A stretch of 56,258 nt of DNA, taken from assembly GCA_000437495.1 (NCBI GenBank), contig FR897877.1:21445-77702 (forward strand), read 5' to 3'. This stretch comes from Prevotella sp. CAG:485. Its GTDB lineage: Bacteria; Bacteroidota; Bacteroidia; Bacteroidales; Muribaculaceae. A program made the translations under genes and the position numbers. This document shows positions 42,198 through 49,585 of the stretch, in pieces; position 1 is the first letter of the stretch, and the number at the start of each line of letters is the position of its first letter. The notes beneath the pieces are model-generated. The model was not told the origin of the DNA. It saw nothing but the letters and a program-made list of their open reading frames with translations, and did no database searches.

Positions 42198-43490
42198 ATG
42201 AAAAATGAAGATTCGGCATTAGAGCGCATTGTAGCGGAGGTTATAGCGCCTGTGAGAGGGCGCAGACTGTTGGCCACGGTGAGCGGCGGGGCAGACAGCG
42301 TAGCGCTGTTAGTGGCTCTGAAACGCATAGGAGCTGACGTGGTGGCGGCGCATTGCAATTTTCACCTCCGAGGGGCGGAAAGCGACCGCGATATGGTGTT
42401 TGTGCAGAGTCTCTGTAAGAAGTTGGGGGTGGAGCTGCAGCTGATTCATTTTGACGTAGATGCCTACCGCAGAGAGCATGGAGGGAGTATGGAGATGGCC
42501 TGCCGAGAGCTTCGTTACAACTGGTTCGACTCGCTCAGCCGGCAGCTTCAGTGCGCCAGGATACTCACGGCGCATCATGCCGATGACAATATTGAGACGA
42601 TGCTACTCAACATGATGCGGAGCTGCGGCCTGGAGGGCGTGAAAGGCATGGTGGCCGACACGGGCACTCTGATGAGGCCTCTTCTTACGCTTCATCGCTG
42701 CGATATAGAGCAATATTTGCGTGGTTTGGGCCAAGACTGGATTGTGGATTCCACCAATCTGCAGAATGAGCCTGACAGGAATTTTCTGCGTCTTGAGGTT
42801 TTGCCTCTGCTGAATGCACGCTTTCCGGGCGTGTCGCAGCGATTGGCCCGCACACAGCGCAATCTGGGCGAGAGCTACCGGGTTTATTCGCAATGGCGGC
42901 AGCAGAAAGCATCGGGCAATGTGCTGAGCACGTCGATGATGGCCGACAGTGCCTCGGCCTCTTCGCTGCTGCATGAATGGCTGCGCAGCTATGGTTTCTC
43001 GGCGGCTCAGGAGGCTGAGATGCTGCGCGAGAGCAGCAGGGAAACGTCGCAGACGCGTTGCTGGTATGCCGGCGACATGGCCGTTACGCTGCGCAACGGT
43101 GAGTTTCTGCGTCTGCCTGCCTCTATGCCGCATATTGATATAAATGAGGAGAAGATGCCCGTTACGCCGCAGCTTCTTAAGGCCATCAAATCAACTGCTG
43201 GCGCTCGCGAGGTCTATTTCCCCAATCCTCTTGAGTATTACCGCTGGCGCCTGCCGCATCCGGGCGAGCGAATGAAGATTTCGCGCAACTCGTCCAAGAA
43301 AATCGCTGACCTGCTCAAGGAGGCCGACATACCTCTGCCCTATCGCAATCAGTGCAAGGTGATGTGTCATCCGGAGCACGACACGCCGTTGTGGATACCG
43401 GATGTGCGCAGGGCTTTCGGCGAATTCATAACGGCCGATATGCAGCAATGCTTCCTGTTTTCGGCAAACAAGAAGCATTGGCCTGTATAA
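42198..43490 (+). CDS. tilS: tRNA(Ile)-lysidine synthase
   Basis: Modifies C34 of the tRNA-Ile CAU anticodon to lysidine so it reads AUA. It is essential in most bacteria. The PP-loop ATP site SGGADS is at residues 29-34, followed by VVAAHCNFHLRGAESDRD and LTAHHADDNIETMLLNMMR, both TilS signatures. The C-terminal TilS domain includes RLPHPGERMKI and the DLLKEADIPLPYRN segment. The 430-residue length is normal. It is divergent from perR. Confidence 0.94.
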   Translation: MKNEDSALERIVAEVIAPVRGRRLLATVSGGADSVALLVALKRIGADVVAAHCNFHLRGAESDRDMVFVQSLCKKLGVELQLIHFDVDAYRREHGGSMEMACRELRYNWFDSLSRQLQCARILTAHHADDNIETMLLNMMRSCGLEGVKGMVADTGTLMRPLLTLHRCDIEQYLRGLGQDWIVDSTNLQNEPDRNFLRLEVLPLLNARFPGVSQRLARTQRNLGESYRVYSQWRQQKASGNVLSTSMMADSASASSLLHEWLRSYGFSAAQEAEMLRESSRETSQTRCWYAGDMAVTLRNGEFLRLPASMPHIDINEEKMPVTPQLLKAIKSTAGAREVYFPNPLEYYRWRLPHPGERMKISRNSSKKIADLLKEADIPLPYRNQCKVMCHPEHDTPLWIPDVRRAFGEFITADMQQCFLFSANKKHWPV

Positions 43491-43503
43491 TACTCTATAA
43501 GGG

Positions 43504-44283
43504 TCAGAGATTGATGTCCTGAGCCTTCAGCCAGTCGTCGAGTTTCTTCGAGAAGGTTACGTTCATCTCCTCGGGATAACGCACCTCGGTGAAGACGTGA
43601 GCCAGCGAGGGTTTGCCGTTCTCGGCCACATACTCTTTGTTGGGCGCAAAGTTATCCTTAACCGCATAAATTTCAGCTACTTCGGCGTCAGAGGGGTCTT
43701 TGTATTCCTCAAAATGCAACACACCATTTACCGGCAGACGCTCCGTGGCCTCACCCTCACCGTCGGGCACCCCGATGGCCAGTGTCAGCAACGGTACCAC
43801 TCCTTTGGGCAATTTCAGCAGTTCGGCTATTTCAGGGGCATTGAACGCCGTTGTGCCGAGAATGCAGGTGCCGAGTCCGTGCAGCTCGGCTATGGTAGTA
43901 ATTTGCTGGGTCAGAATAGCAGCGTCGAAAAGGCCGTAGAGAAATCCCTGCAGATTGTTGAAGCGCGAAGTCGTGCCGCTGATTCGGCACCAGCGTTCAA
44001 AGCGATGAAAATCGGCACAAATGGTGAGCAACACTGGCGCGTTGGTGGCCGGCTGACAGAAATGCAGCTCGGCGAGTTTCTGCTTCCTTTCGGGCATACG
44101 GGTGCATATCACCGAATAGAGCTGCATATTGCCCGTTGTGGGCGCTTTGGTGGCCTGACGCACTATGGTGGTCAGAAGCTCATCGTCAAGGGGTTCTGGA
44201 TGAAAATTGCGTATGGTGCGCCGACGCGAAAAATAACTCATGTCAATATCCTCGCCGCGAAGCATTTCTTTGGTCAGGTTCAT
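43504..44283 (-). CDS. Nitroreductase-family oxidoreductase
   Basis: A cytoplasmic FMN-dependent protein of 259 residues (from the second of two adjacent ATGs). SRRRTIRNFHPEPLDDELL and APTTGNMQLYSV bind the flavin phosphate, and HGLGTCILGTTAFN with VVPLLTLAIGVPDGEG forms the rest of the fold, close to NfsA-type enzymes. The extended C-terminal part (residues 190-259) is typical of that subgroup. The substrate is unknown. The longer start at 44286 overlaps nadD by one base. It is the last gene of the ruvX-to-nadD run. Confidence 0.85.
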   Translation of the reverse strand: MNLTKEMLRGEDIDMSYFSRRRTIRNFHPEPLDDELLTTIVRQATKAPTTGNMQLYSVICTRMPERKQKLAELHFCQPATNAPVLLTICADFHRFERWCRISGTTSRFNNLQGFLYGLFDAAILTQQITTIAELHGLGTCILGTTAFNAPEIAELLKLPKGVVPLLTLAIGVPDGEGEATERLPVNGVLHFEEYKDPSDAEVAEIYAVKDNFAPNKEYVAENGKPSLAHVFTEVRYPEEMNVTFSKKLDDWLKAQDINL

Positions 44284-44285
44284 CA

Positions 44286-44867
44286 TTATTTATTGTTGCT
44301 GTAGAGATTGTTTGCTTTGATATATTCCTCCACTCTCGCATTTATTATTGTGCTGACATCGCCGCCTTGGGCAAGACGCTGCCTGACTTCAGTGGAGGAA
44401 AAAGGGAAATGAGGGGCGTCGGTGAGCAGGGAGACGTTGGCGGGAAGCTCCATTGTTACGGCAGACCCTTTGCGCGGGTAAATCAACACTCCGAAGTCTG
44501 TGAGTATGGTTTGGGCCTCGCGCCACCGGTCGAACTTCTCCCAGTTGTCGGAGCCTATCAGGAGTCGGAACCGGCGCTCTGGATAACGCTTTATCAGCTC
44601 GCGCAGGGTGTTTACGGTGTATGAGGGATAAGGGAGATGGAACTCCAAATCATGCACCTTCAGCGCATGGTGTCCTTCCACAGCCAACCGCAGCATCTCC
44701 AGCCGGTGTTGGTCGGCAGCCCTCACCTCGTGCTGCTTGAACGGGTTGCGCCGCGAAGGCAGGAACCACACCTCATCTACCTGCGGCAGCCTCGACACGT
44801 AATCCGCAAGGCTGACGTGCCCGAGATGCACCGGGTCGAATGACCCCGGATAGATTACCGTAATCAA
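44286..44867 (-). CDS. nadD: Nicotinate-nucleotide adenylyltransferase
   Basis: Makes deamido-NAD from nicotinate mononucleotide and ATP in NAD synthesis. The nucleotidyltransferase signature PGSFDPVHLGH is at residues 7-17. The second motif, SSTEVRQRL, is near residue 155, and FLPSRRNPFK lies between. The 193-residue length is standard. It overlaps gmk by four bases in an operon with yicC and ettA. Confidence 0.95.
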   Translation of the reverse strand: MITVIYPGSFDPVHLGHVSLADYVSRLPQVDEVWFLPSRRNPFKQHEVRAADQHRLEMLRLAVEGHHALKVHDLEFHLPYPSYTVNTLRELIKRYPERRFRLLIGSDNWEKFDRWREAQTILTDFGVLIYPRKGSAVTMELPANVSLLTDAPHFPFSSTEVRQRLAQGGDVSTIINARVEEYIKANNLYSNNK

Positions 44868-45451
44868 TCCTTTTCCGTGCTTATGAAGTTGAGTATCATC
44901 CGGCGGACGCCTTCCACGGCTTGCGGCAATGAGTCGTTGACGACCACATCATCGAACTGTGGCGCGAAGCTCAGCTCATAGTCAGCCTTGGCCAGGCGTT
45001 TCTCAATCACCTCGGGGGCATCGGTGCCCCGGTCGCGCAGACGGCGTCCCAGTTCCTCCAGCGACGGCGGCTCTATGAAGATGCAGCAGGCCTCGCTGCC
45101 GAATACCCGCTTTATGTTCAGCGCACCCTTTACGTCTATGTCCATAATCAGATTATGGCCCGACTCGGTAACGCGTTCAACCTCACTCAGCAGGGTTCCG
45201 TAGCAACAACCCGGATAGACCTCTTCCCATTCCACGAACTTATCCTCGGATACAAATTGCCTGAACTGTTCGGGCGAGAGGAAATAATATTCGCGGCCAT
45301 TCTGCTCATTGCCTCGGGGTGCCCTGCAGGTTGCCGATATTGAGAATCCGAGCTTCAGGTCGGGCATCGCCATCAGCTCTTTTATGATGGTCGACTTGCC
45401 GGTGCCGGAAGGGGCCGACAGCACTATTATCTTACCCTTTGCCGCCATCAC
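44864..45451 (-). CDS. gmk: Guanylate kinase
   Basis: Phosphorylates GMP to GDP. The P-loop APSGTGKS is at residues 13-20 (numbered from the first of two Met). The GMP-binding region carries SATCRAPRGNEQNGREYYFL and EWEEVYPGCCYGTL. It overlaps yicC by four bases and nadD by four bases. The yicC-gmk order is conserved in many bacteria. Confidence 0.96.
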   Translation of the reverse strand: MMAAKGKIIVLSAPSGTGKSTIIKELMAMPDLKLGFSISATCRAPRGNEQNGREYYFLSPEQFRQFVSEDKFVEWEEVYPGCCYGTLLSEVERVTESGHNLIMDIDVKGALNIKRVFGSEACCIFIEPPSLEELGRRLRDRGTDAPEVIEKRLAKADYELSFAPQFDDVVVNDSLPQAVEGVRRMILNFISTEKD

Positions 45452-46329
45452 AACACGTTGAGCACCTGCTCCTTGATTTGTTCCAGCAAATCCTTCATCT
45501 GCACTACGATGCGCTGAATGCCGGCATGATTGGCTTTTGAGCCGAGGGTGTTTATCTCACGTCCCATTTCCTGGGCTATGAAGCCTAACTTCTTGCCCTG
45601 CCCCCCTTCCGGCAGCTCCATGGTCTCCATGAAATAGTCAAGGTGAGCGCGCAGACGTGTTTTCTCCTCCGTAACGTCAAGTTTCTCCAGGTAGAAAATC
45701 ATCTCCTGCTCCAGACGCTCGTGGTCATATTCGGGCATTGCCAATCGCTGCAGCTGTTCTTCGAGGCGTGCTTTGATTTTGGGCACACGCTCTTTCTCCA
45801 ACGGTTCAACCTGCTTCAGCAAAGCGCCTATGCCCTCTATGGCGCCTTTGAAAAAGACTTCGAGCTTGGCGCCCTCACGCTTGCGGAAATCCTGCAGATT
45901 GGCCAACGCCTCTTTTGCCGCACGGGTAATGGCCTCACCCTCGGCATCAGCCTCTTCAGCGTCTGCCATACGGACATGGAACACTTCGGGCAGCCGCAAC
46001 AGGGTGGCATACCAGTCTGCCGGCTCGGGCAGCTGCAGGTCGCGCCTCATCTGCTCCACTTTCTCTTTATACGATGCCAAAACCGGCATGTTGAAGTCCA
46101 CGCCTGCCTCAGTGCCTGTATTCTCCGCCGTTACGCCACACTCGGCTTTGCCGCGCTGCAGACCGGTCGCCAGCATAGGACGCAGCGTTACCTCCAGCTC
46201 CCGCCACTGGCCCGGCACACGGATACTTAAATCAAGCTGTTTACTGTTGAGCGTGCGCAGCTCAAAAGTAAATTTCTTTGTTGCGGTAGTGGCTTCGGCC
46301 CTTCCGAAGCCTGTCATTGAGTAAATCAT
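45448..46329 (-). CDS. yicC: YicC-family endoribonuclease
   Basis: A 293-residue protein with the YicC N-terminal domain (MIYSMTGFGRAE and FELRTLNSKQLDLSIRVPG) and the C-terminal DUF1732 domain (EKTRLRAHLDYF, then GKKLGFIAQEMGREINTLGSKA, a highly conserved block). E. coli YicC is an endoribonuclease linked to small RNA turnover. That activity is assumed here by homology. It overlaps gmk and lies 17 bases after ettA. Confidence 0.94.
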   Translation of the reverse strand: MIYSMTGFGRAEATTATKKFTFELRTLNSKQLDLSIRVPGQWRELEVTLRPMLATGLQRGKAECGVTAENTGTEAGVDFNMPVLASYKEKVEQMRRDLQLPEPADWYATLLRLPEVFHVRMADAEEADAEGEAITRAAKEALANLQDFRKREGAKLEVFFKGAIEGIGALLKQVEPLEKERVPKIKARLEEQLQRLAMPEYDHERLEQEMIFYLEKLDVTEEKTRLRAHLDYFMETMELPEGGQGKKLGFIAQEMGREINTLGSKANHAGIQRIVVQMKDLLEQIKEQVLNVL

Positions 46330-46346
46330 TGCTTTTTTCTGATTCT

Positions 46347-48032
46347 TCAGGTAAGCGAACGGTAACGTATGCGGTGAGGCGTGGCATCCTTGCCGTCGCG
46401 CTTCTTGCGATATTCTTCGTATTCCGAATATGAGCCCTGATAATAGGTTACTTTGCTGTCGCCCTCAAAAGCCAGGATATGCGTGGCGATACGGTCGAGG
46501 AACCAGCGGTCGTGACTTATCACCACGGCGCAGCCTGCAAAGTTCTCAAGACCCTCTTCAAGGGCCCGCAGGGTGTTTACGTCGATGTCATTCGTAGGCT
46601 CGTCGAGCAGCAGCACATTCCCCTCCTCTTTCAGCGCCATGGCCAGATGGAGGCGGTTGCGTTCACCGCCGCTGAGCACGCCAATCTTCTTCTCCTGGTC
46701 GGCTCCCGTGAAGTTGAAGCGCGACAGATAGGCACGCGCGTTCATATCGCGGCCGCCCATGCGGAAGCTCTCAACACCCTGACTGATAACCTCATAGACG
46801 CTCTTGTCCGGACTCAGGTCCTTGTGGTTCTGGTCCACGTATGCCACCTTCACTGTCTCGCCCACCTCAAAGCTGCCTTTGTCGGCCTTTTCCAGACCCA
46901 TGATGAGGCGGAACAGTGTAGTCTTTCCGGCGCCGTTGGGACCTATAACACCTACTATGCCGGCCGGCGGCAGCGAGAAGGTGAGGTCGTTGAAGAGCAG
47001 CTTGTTGCCGAAGGCCTTTGCCACCTCCTTCACTTCAATCACCTTGTTGCCCAGACGCGGCCCGTTGGGGATATAAATCTCCAGCTTCTCCTCACGTTCC
47101 TTCTGGTCCTGATTCATCAGTCGGTCATAGCTTGCCAGACGTGCCTTTCCTTTGGCCTGACGCGCTTTGGGCGCCATACGCACCCATTCCAGCTCGCGCT
47201 CCAGAGTCTTGCGCCGTTTGCTGGCCTGCTTCTCCTCCATGGCCAGACGCTGCGTCTTCTGGTCGAGCCACGACGAGTAATTGCCCTTCCAGGGTATACC
47301 TTCGCCACGGTCGAGTTCCAGTATCCATCCGGCCACATGGTCAAGGAAATAACGGTCGTGCGTTACGGCAATCACCGTGCCGGGATATTGCTGCAGATGC
47401 TGTTCGAGCCAGTCGATGCTTTCTGCGTCAAGGTGGTTGGTAGGCTCGTCAAGCAGCAGAATGTCGGGCTGCTGCAGCAGCAGACGGCACAGAGCCACAC
47501 GACGACGCTCGCCGCCGCTCAGGGTCTTCACCGGCTGGTCGTCGGGCGGACAACGCAGAGCATCCATGGCCCTTTCAAGCTTATTGTCTATGTTCCACGC
47601 ATCGCAGGCATCTAATTTATCCTGCAACTCGGCCTGACGGTTGCACAAAGCCTCCATCTTGTCGGGGTCATTGAGCACCTCTTCATCGCCGAAGGCCTCA
47701 TTCACCTTCTCGAACTCAGCCAACAGATCGAGCGTGGGCTGCACTCCCTCCTGCACCACTTCTTTCACCGTCTTCTCCGGGTCGAGCTTCGGGTCCTGTT
47801 CCAGATAACCCACCGAATAACCCGGCGAGAACACCACATTGCCCTGATAGCTCTTGTCTATGCCGGCAATAATTTTCAGCAGAGTGGATTTTCCCGAGCC
47901 GTTGAGACCTATGATGCCTATCTTGGCGCCATAGAAAAAGCTGAGATAGATGTTTTTGAGAATCTGTCGTTGCGGGGGAATGACTTTGCTCACTCCCACC
48001 ATAGAGAATATTATCTTTTTGTCGTCGGCCAT
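46347..48032 (-). CDS. ettA: Energy-dependent translational throttle protein EttA (ABC-F)
   Basis: A ribosome-associated ABC-F ATPase of 561 residues that gates early elongation according to ATP/ADP state. The two ABC modules have Walker A GLNGSGKS (42-49) and GPNGAGKT, signatures LSGGERRRVALC and LSGGERNRLHLA, and Walker B LLLDEPTNHLD and LLLDEPTNDID. The arm/linker region between them carries KRRKTLERELEWVRMAP, typical of EttA. Its start codon lies 13 bases from the left end of the inserted repeat element. Without the element it would follow def by three bases. Confidence 0.95.
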   Translation of the reverse strand: MADDKKIIFSMVGVSKVIPPQRQILKNIYLSFFYGAKIGIIGLNGSGKSTLLKIIAGIDKSYQGNVVFSPGYSVGYLEQDPKLDPEKTVKEVVQEGVQPTLDLLAEFEKVNEAFGDEEVLNDPDKMEALCNRQAELQDKLDACDAWNIDNKLERAMDALRCPPDDQPVKTLSGGERRRVALCRLLLQQPDILLLDEPTNHLDAESIDWLEQHLQQYPGTVIAVTHDRYFLDHVAGWILELDRGEGIPWKGNYSSWLDQKTQRLAMEEKQASKRRKTLERELEWVRMAPKARQAKGKARLASYDRLMNQDQKEREEKLEIYIPNGPRLGNKVIEVKEVAKAFGNKLLFNDLTFSLPPAGIVGVIGPNGAGKTTLFRLIMGLEKADKGSFEVGETVKVAYVDQNHKDLSPDKSVYEVISQGVESFRMGGRDMNARAYLSRFNFTGADQEKKIGVLSGGERNRLHLAMALKEEGNVLLLDEPTNDIDVNTLRALEEGLENFAGCAVVISHDRWFLDRIATHILAFEGDSKVTYYQGSYSEYEEYRKKRDGKDATPHRIRYRSLT

Positions 48033-48045
48033 TATTTATCGTTTA

Positions 48046-48359
48046 GACCCCATTCCACAAAAAATGTTAACGCCGGGGTCGCAGGGCTGAGGTGATTTTT
48101 GCAAGTTGAGGAGGGCGCATAGCGAGCTATGTAACCGACGAAACTTGGCAAAAAGCGCCCAACCCTGCGAGACCTGAGTAACTTTAGTCTTGTGTTTTGG
48201 TGCCATTATAAAATTTATTTTGAGGCCTGATTAAAGCCTCTTCTTTGGGTGGTTAAATTTTTAACTTTATGCATTGTTAAAAATTCTGTTCTTTTTGCAG
48301 AGCCTTTCTCATATTAGTTTTCAGTTCCCCGGCATTAATATTTTTTGTTAAATGGGGTC
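48046..48359 (-). mobile_element. MITE-like element inserted between def and ettA
   Basis: A 314-bp non-coding element. The left end begins GACCCCATTCCACAAAAAAT (48046 on). The right end, read on the minus strand from 48359, begins GACCCCATTTAACAAAAAAT. The 33-base terminal inverted repeats differ at four positions. TTA flanks both sides (48043-48045 and 48360-48362) as a target duplication. Removing the element and one TTA restores def reading on to AAPKR-stop, three bases before the ettA ATG. The interior folds into several stems. No transposase is encoded. A 56-codon minus-strand frame is present but is not supported as a gene. Confidence 0.8.
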
Positions 48360-48916
48360 TTAGGTGCGGCAACCACTTTATAATCACATTTCACACGACC
48401 CTTCACCAGCGCCGAGAGCTTGCTCTTCAGCAGTGTGCGGCGAATGGGCGACACACGGTCCATATACACTTTCCCCTCCAGATGATCATACTCATGCTGT
48501 ATGATGCGGCTGAGGAAGCCCTCGAACTCCTGCTCATGGGGCTGAAAGTTCTCATCAAGCCAACGGAGCCGGATATGCTCAGTGCGCTTCACCTCCTCGC
48601 TCAGACCCGGCAGCGATAGACAGCCCTCGTCGCGGCCCACCGGGTCGCGGTCTTCAATCACCTCCAACTGCGGATTTATCAGCACCATTTTGCTGTCGGC
48701 GCACATAGGGTCGGTGTCGGCCATCGGGGTGCCGTCAATCACTATCAGCCGTATCGACTTGCCAACCTGAGGAGCGGCCAGACCCACGCCTTCGCTGTGA
48801 TACATTGTCTCCCACATATTGGCTATCAGCCGCTCCAAATCAGGATATTCGGCTGTTATTTCCTCCGTCGGACGCCGCAAAACCGGATGTCCGTATAGAT
48901 ATATCGGTAACGTCAT
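48335..48916 (-). CDS. def: Peptide deformylase, C-terminus supplied by the inserted element
   Basis: Removes the formyl group from new proteins. Motif 1 GLAAPQVG is at residues 45-52, motif 2 EGCLSLPG has metal ligand Cys99, and motif 3 HEYDH has His141, Glu142 and His145. All three are intact, so the enzyme should be active. The last eight residues (KTPFNKKY) and the stop are encoded by the right inverted repeat of the element at 48046-48359. The pre-insertion protein would have ended KR after AAP, shortening it by six residues. It has its own promoter. Confidence 0.95.
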   Translation of the reverse strand: MTLPIYLYGHPVLRRPTEEITAEYPDLERLIANMWETMYHSEGVGLAAPQVGKSIRLIVIDGTPMADTDPMCADSKMVLINPQLEVIEDRDPVGRDEGCLSLPGLSEEVKRTEHIRLRWLDENFQPHEQEFEGFLSRIIQHEYDHLEGKVYMDRVSPIRRTLLKSKLSALVKGRVKCDYKVVAAPKTPFNKKY

Positions 48917-48937
48917 GTCTTGTTTATTTTTTCAGCG

Positions 48938-48969
48938 CAAAATTAACAAATTTCGTGTTGTCTTGCAAG
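48938..48969 (-). promoter_or_regulatory. Promoter of def
   Basis: On the minus strand CTTG (48969-48966, three of four), a 20-base spacer and TAATTTTG (48945-48938). The leader before the ATG at 48916 is about 17 bases. Confidence 0.65.
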
Positions 48970-48985
48970 TATTTCGGCAACTTTG

Positions 48986-49399
48986 TCAGCGCCGTGATTC
49001 AAGATAATCTGTCAGCAAAATCACGGCGGCCGTGCGGTCTGCCAGGGGCTTCTGTCGGCGTGTGCTCTGCTTCAGTCCTGCCTCTATCATGGCGCGATGT
49101 GCCAGCGACGAGGTAAAGCGCTCGTCATACTGTGTTACTTTCATGCCGGGCAGCAATTGTGGCAACCGGGCCATAAAGGGCCTTATATAGCGCATGCTCT
49201 CCGAGTCCTCGCCGTTGAGCTGGCGTGGCAGGCCAATCACTATCTCGTCCACCTCCTCACGCTGGCAATAATCCTGCAGAAAGGCCGGCAGCGAAGCTGT
49301 GGCCACGGTTTCCATGCCGTTGGCAGAAATCTGTAAAATGTCCGTTACGGCTATGCCGCAGCGTTTGCGTCCGTAATCTATGGCCAAAATCCGTCCCAT
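48986..49399 (-). CDS. ruvX: Putative pre-16S rRNA nuclease / Holliday junction resolvase YqgF
   Basis: A 137-residue RNase H-fold nuclease. MGRILAIDYGRKRCGIAVTD holds the first catalytic Asp (residue 8). VDEIVIGLPRQLNGEDSE carries the conserved Gly-Leu-Pro segment, and YDERFTSSLAHRAM carries the Asp-Glu-Arg motif. E. coli YqgF acts in 16S rRNA 5' processing. A junction-resolving role has also been proposed. A TAACTTTG box ends four bases before its ATG. Confidence 0.93.
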   Translation of the reverse strand: MGRILAIDYGRKRCGIAVTDILQISANGMETVATASLPAFLQDYCQREEVDEIVIGLPRQLNGEDSESMRYIRPFMARLPQLLPGMKVTQYDERFTSSLAHRAMIEAGLKQSTRRQKPLADRTAAVILLTDYLESRR

Positions 49400-49403
49400 G
49401 GTG

Positions 49404-49411
49404 CAAAGTTA
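49404..49411 (-). promoter_or_regulatory. -7 box next to the ruvX start codon
   Basis: On the minus strand TAACTTTG, ending four bases before the ATG at 49399, predicting a leaderless transcript. The -33 element is not clear. Confidence 0.5.
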
Positions 49412-49490
49412 ATAAATTCCTGTTGATGCGCATAAGCCTCTCCGCCATAGCCCTTACAGCATGGAATAAACATCACCCAAGGCGAGGGGT

Positions 49491-49522
49491 TTTGCATATC
49501 TCAAAGCAATTTATTACCTTTG
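49491..49522 (+). promoter_or_regulatory. Promoter of malQ
   Basis: TTTG at 49491-49494, a 20-base spacer and TACCTTTG at 49515-49522, an exact consensus. The leader is about 59 bases. Confidence 0.82.
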
Positions 49523-49585
49523 TCCCTTGAGGGCTATATGTCCTTGCATATCACACAGTCAGGTAATAACAAACACAGGCAATAA

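Noticed and set aside
46479..47615. 378-codon open frame on the plus strand
   Set aside because: It lies wholly antisense to ettA, has no start signals or recognisable domain, and reflects the codon pattern of the real gene.
48046..48359. The element as a mobile promoter for ettA and lpdA
   Set aside because: No TAnnTTTG box is present on the minus strand of either copy. The closest plus-strand match is TAACTTTA, one base off and facing away.
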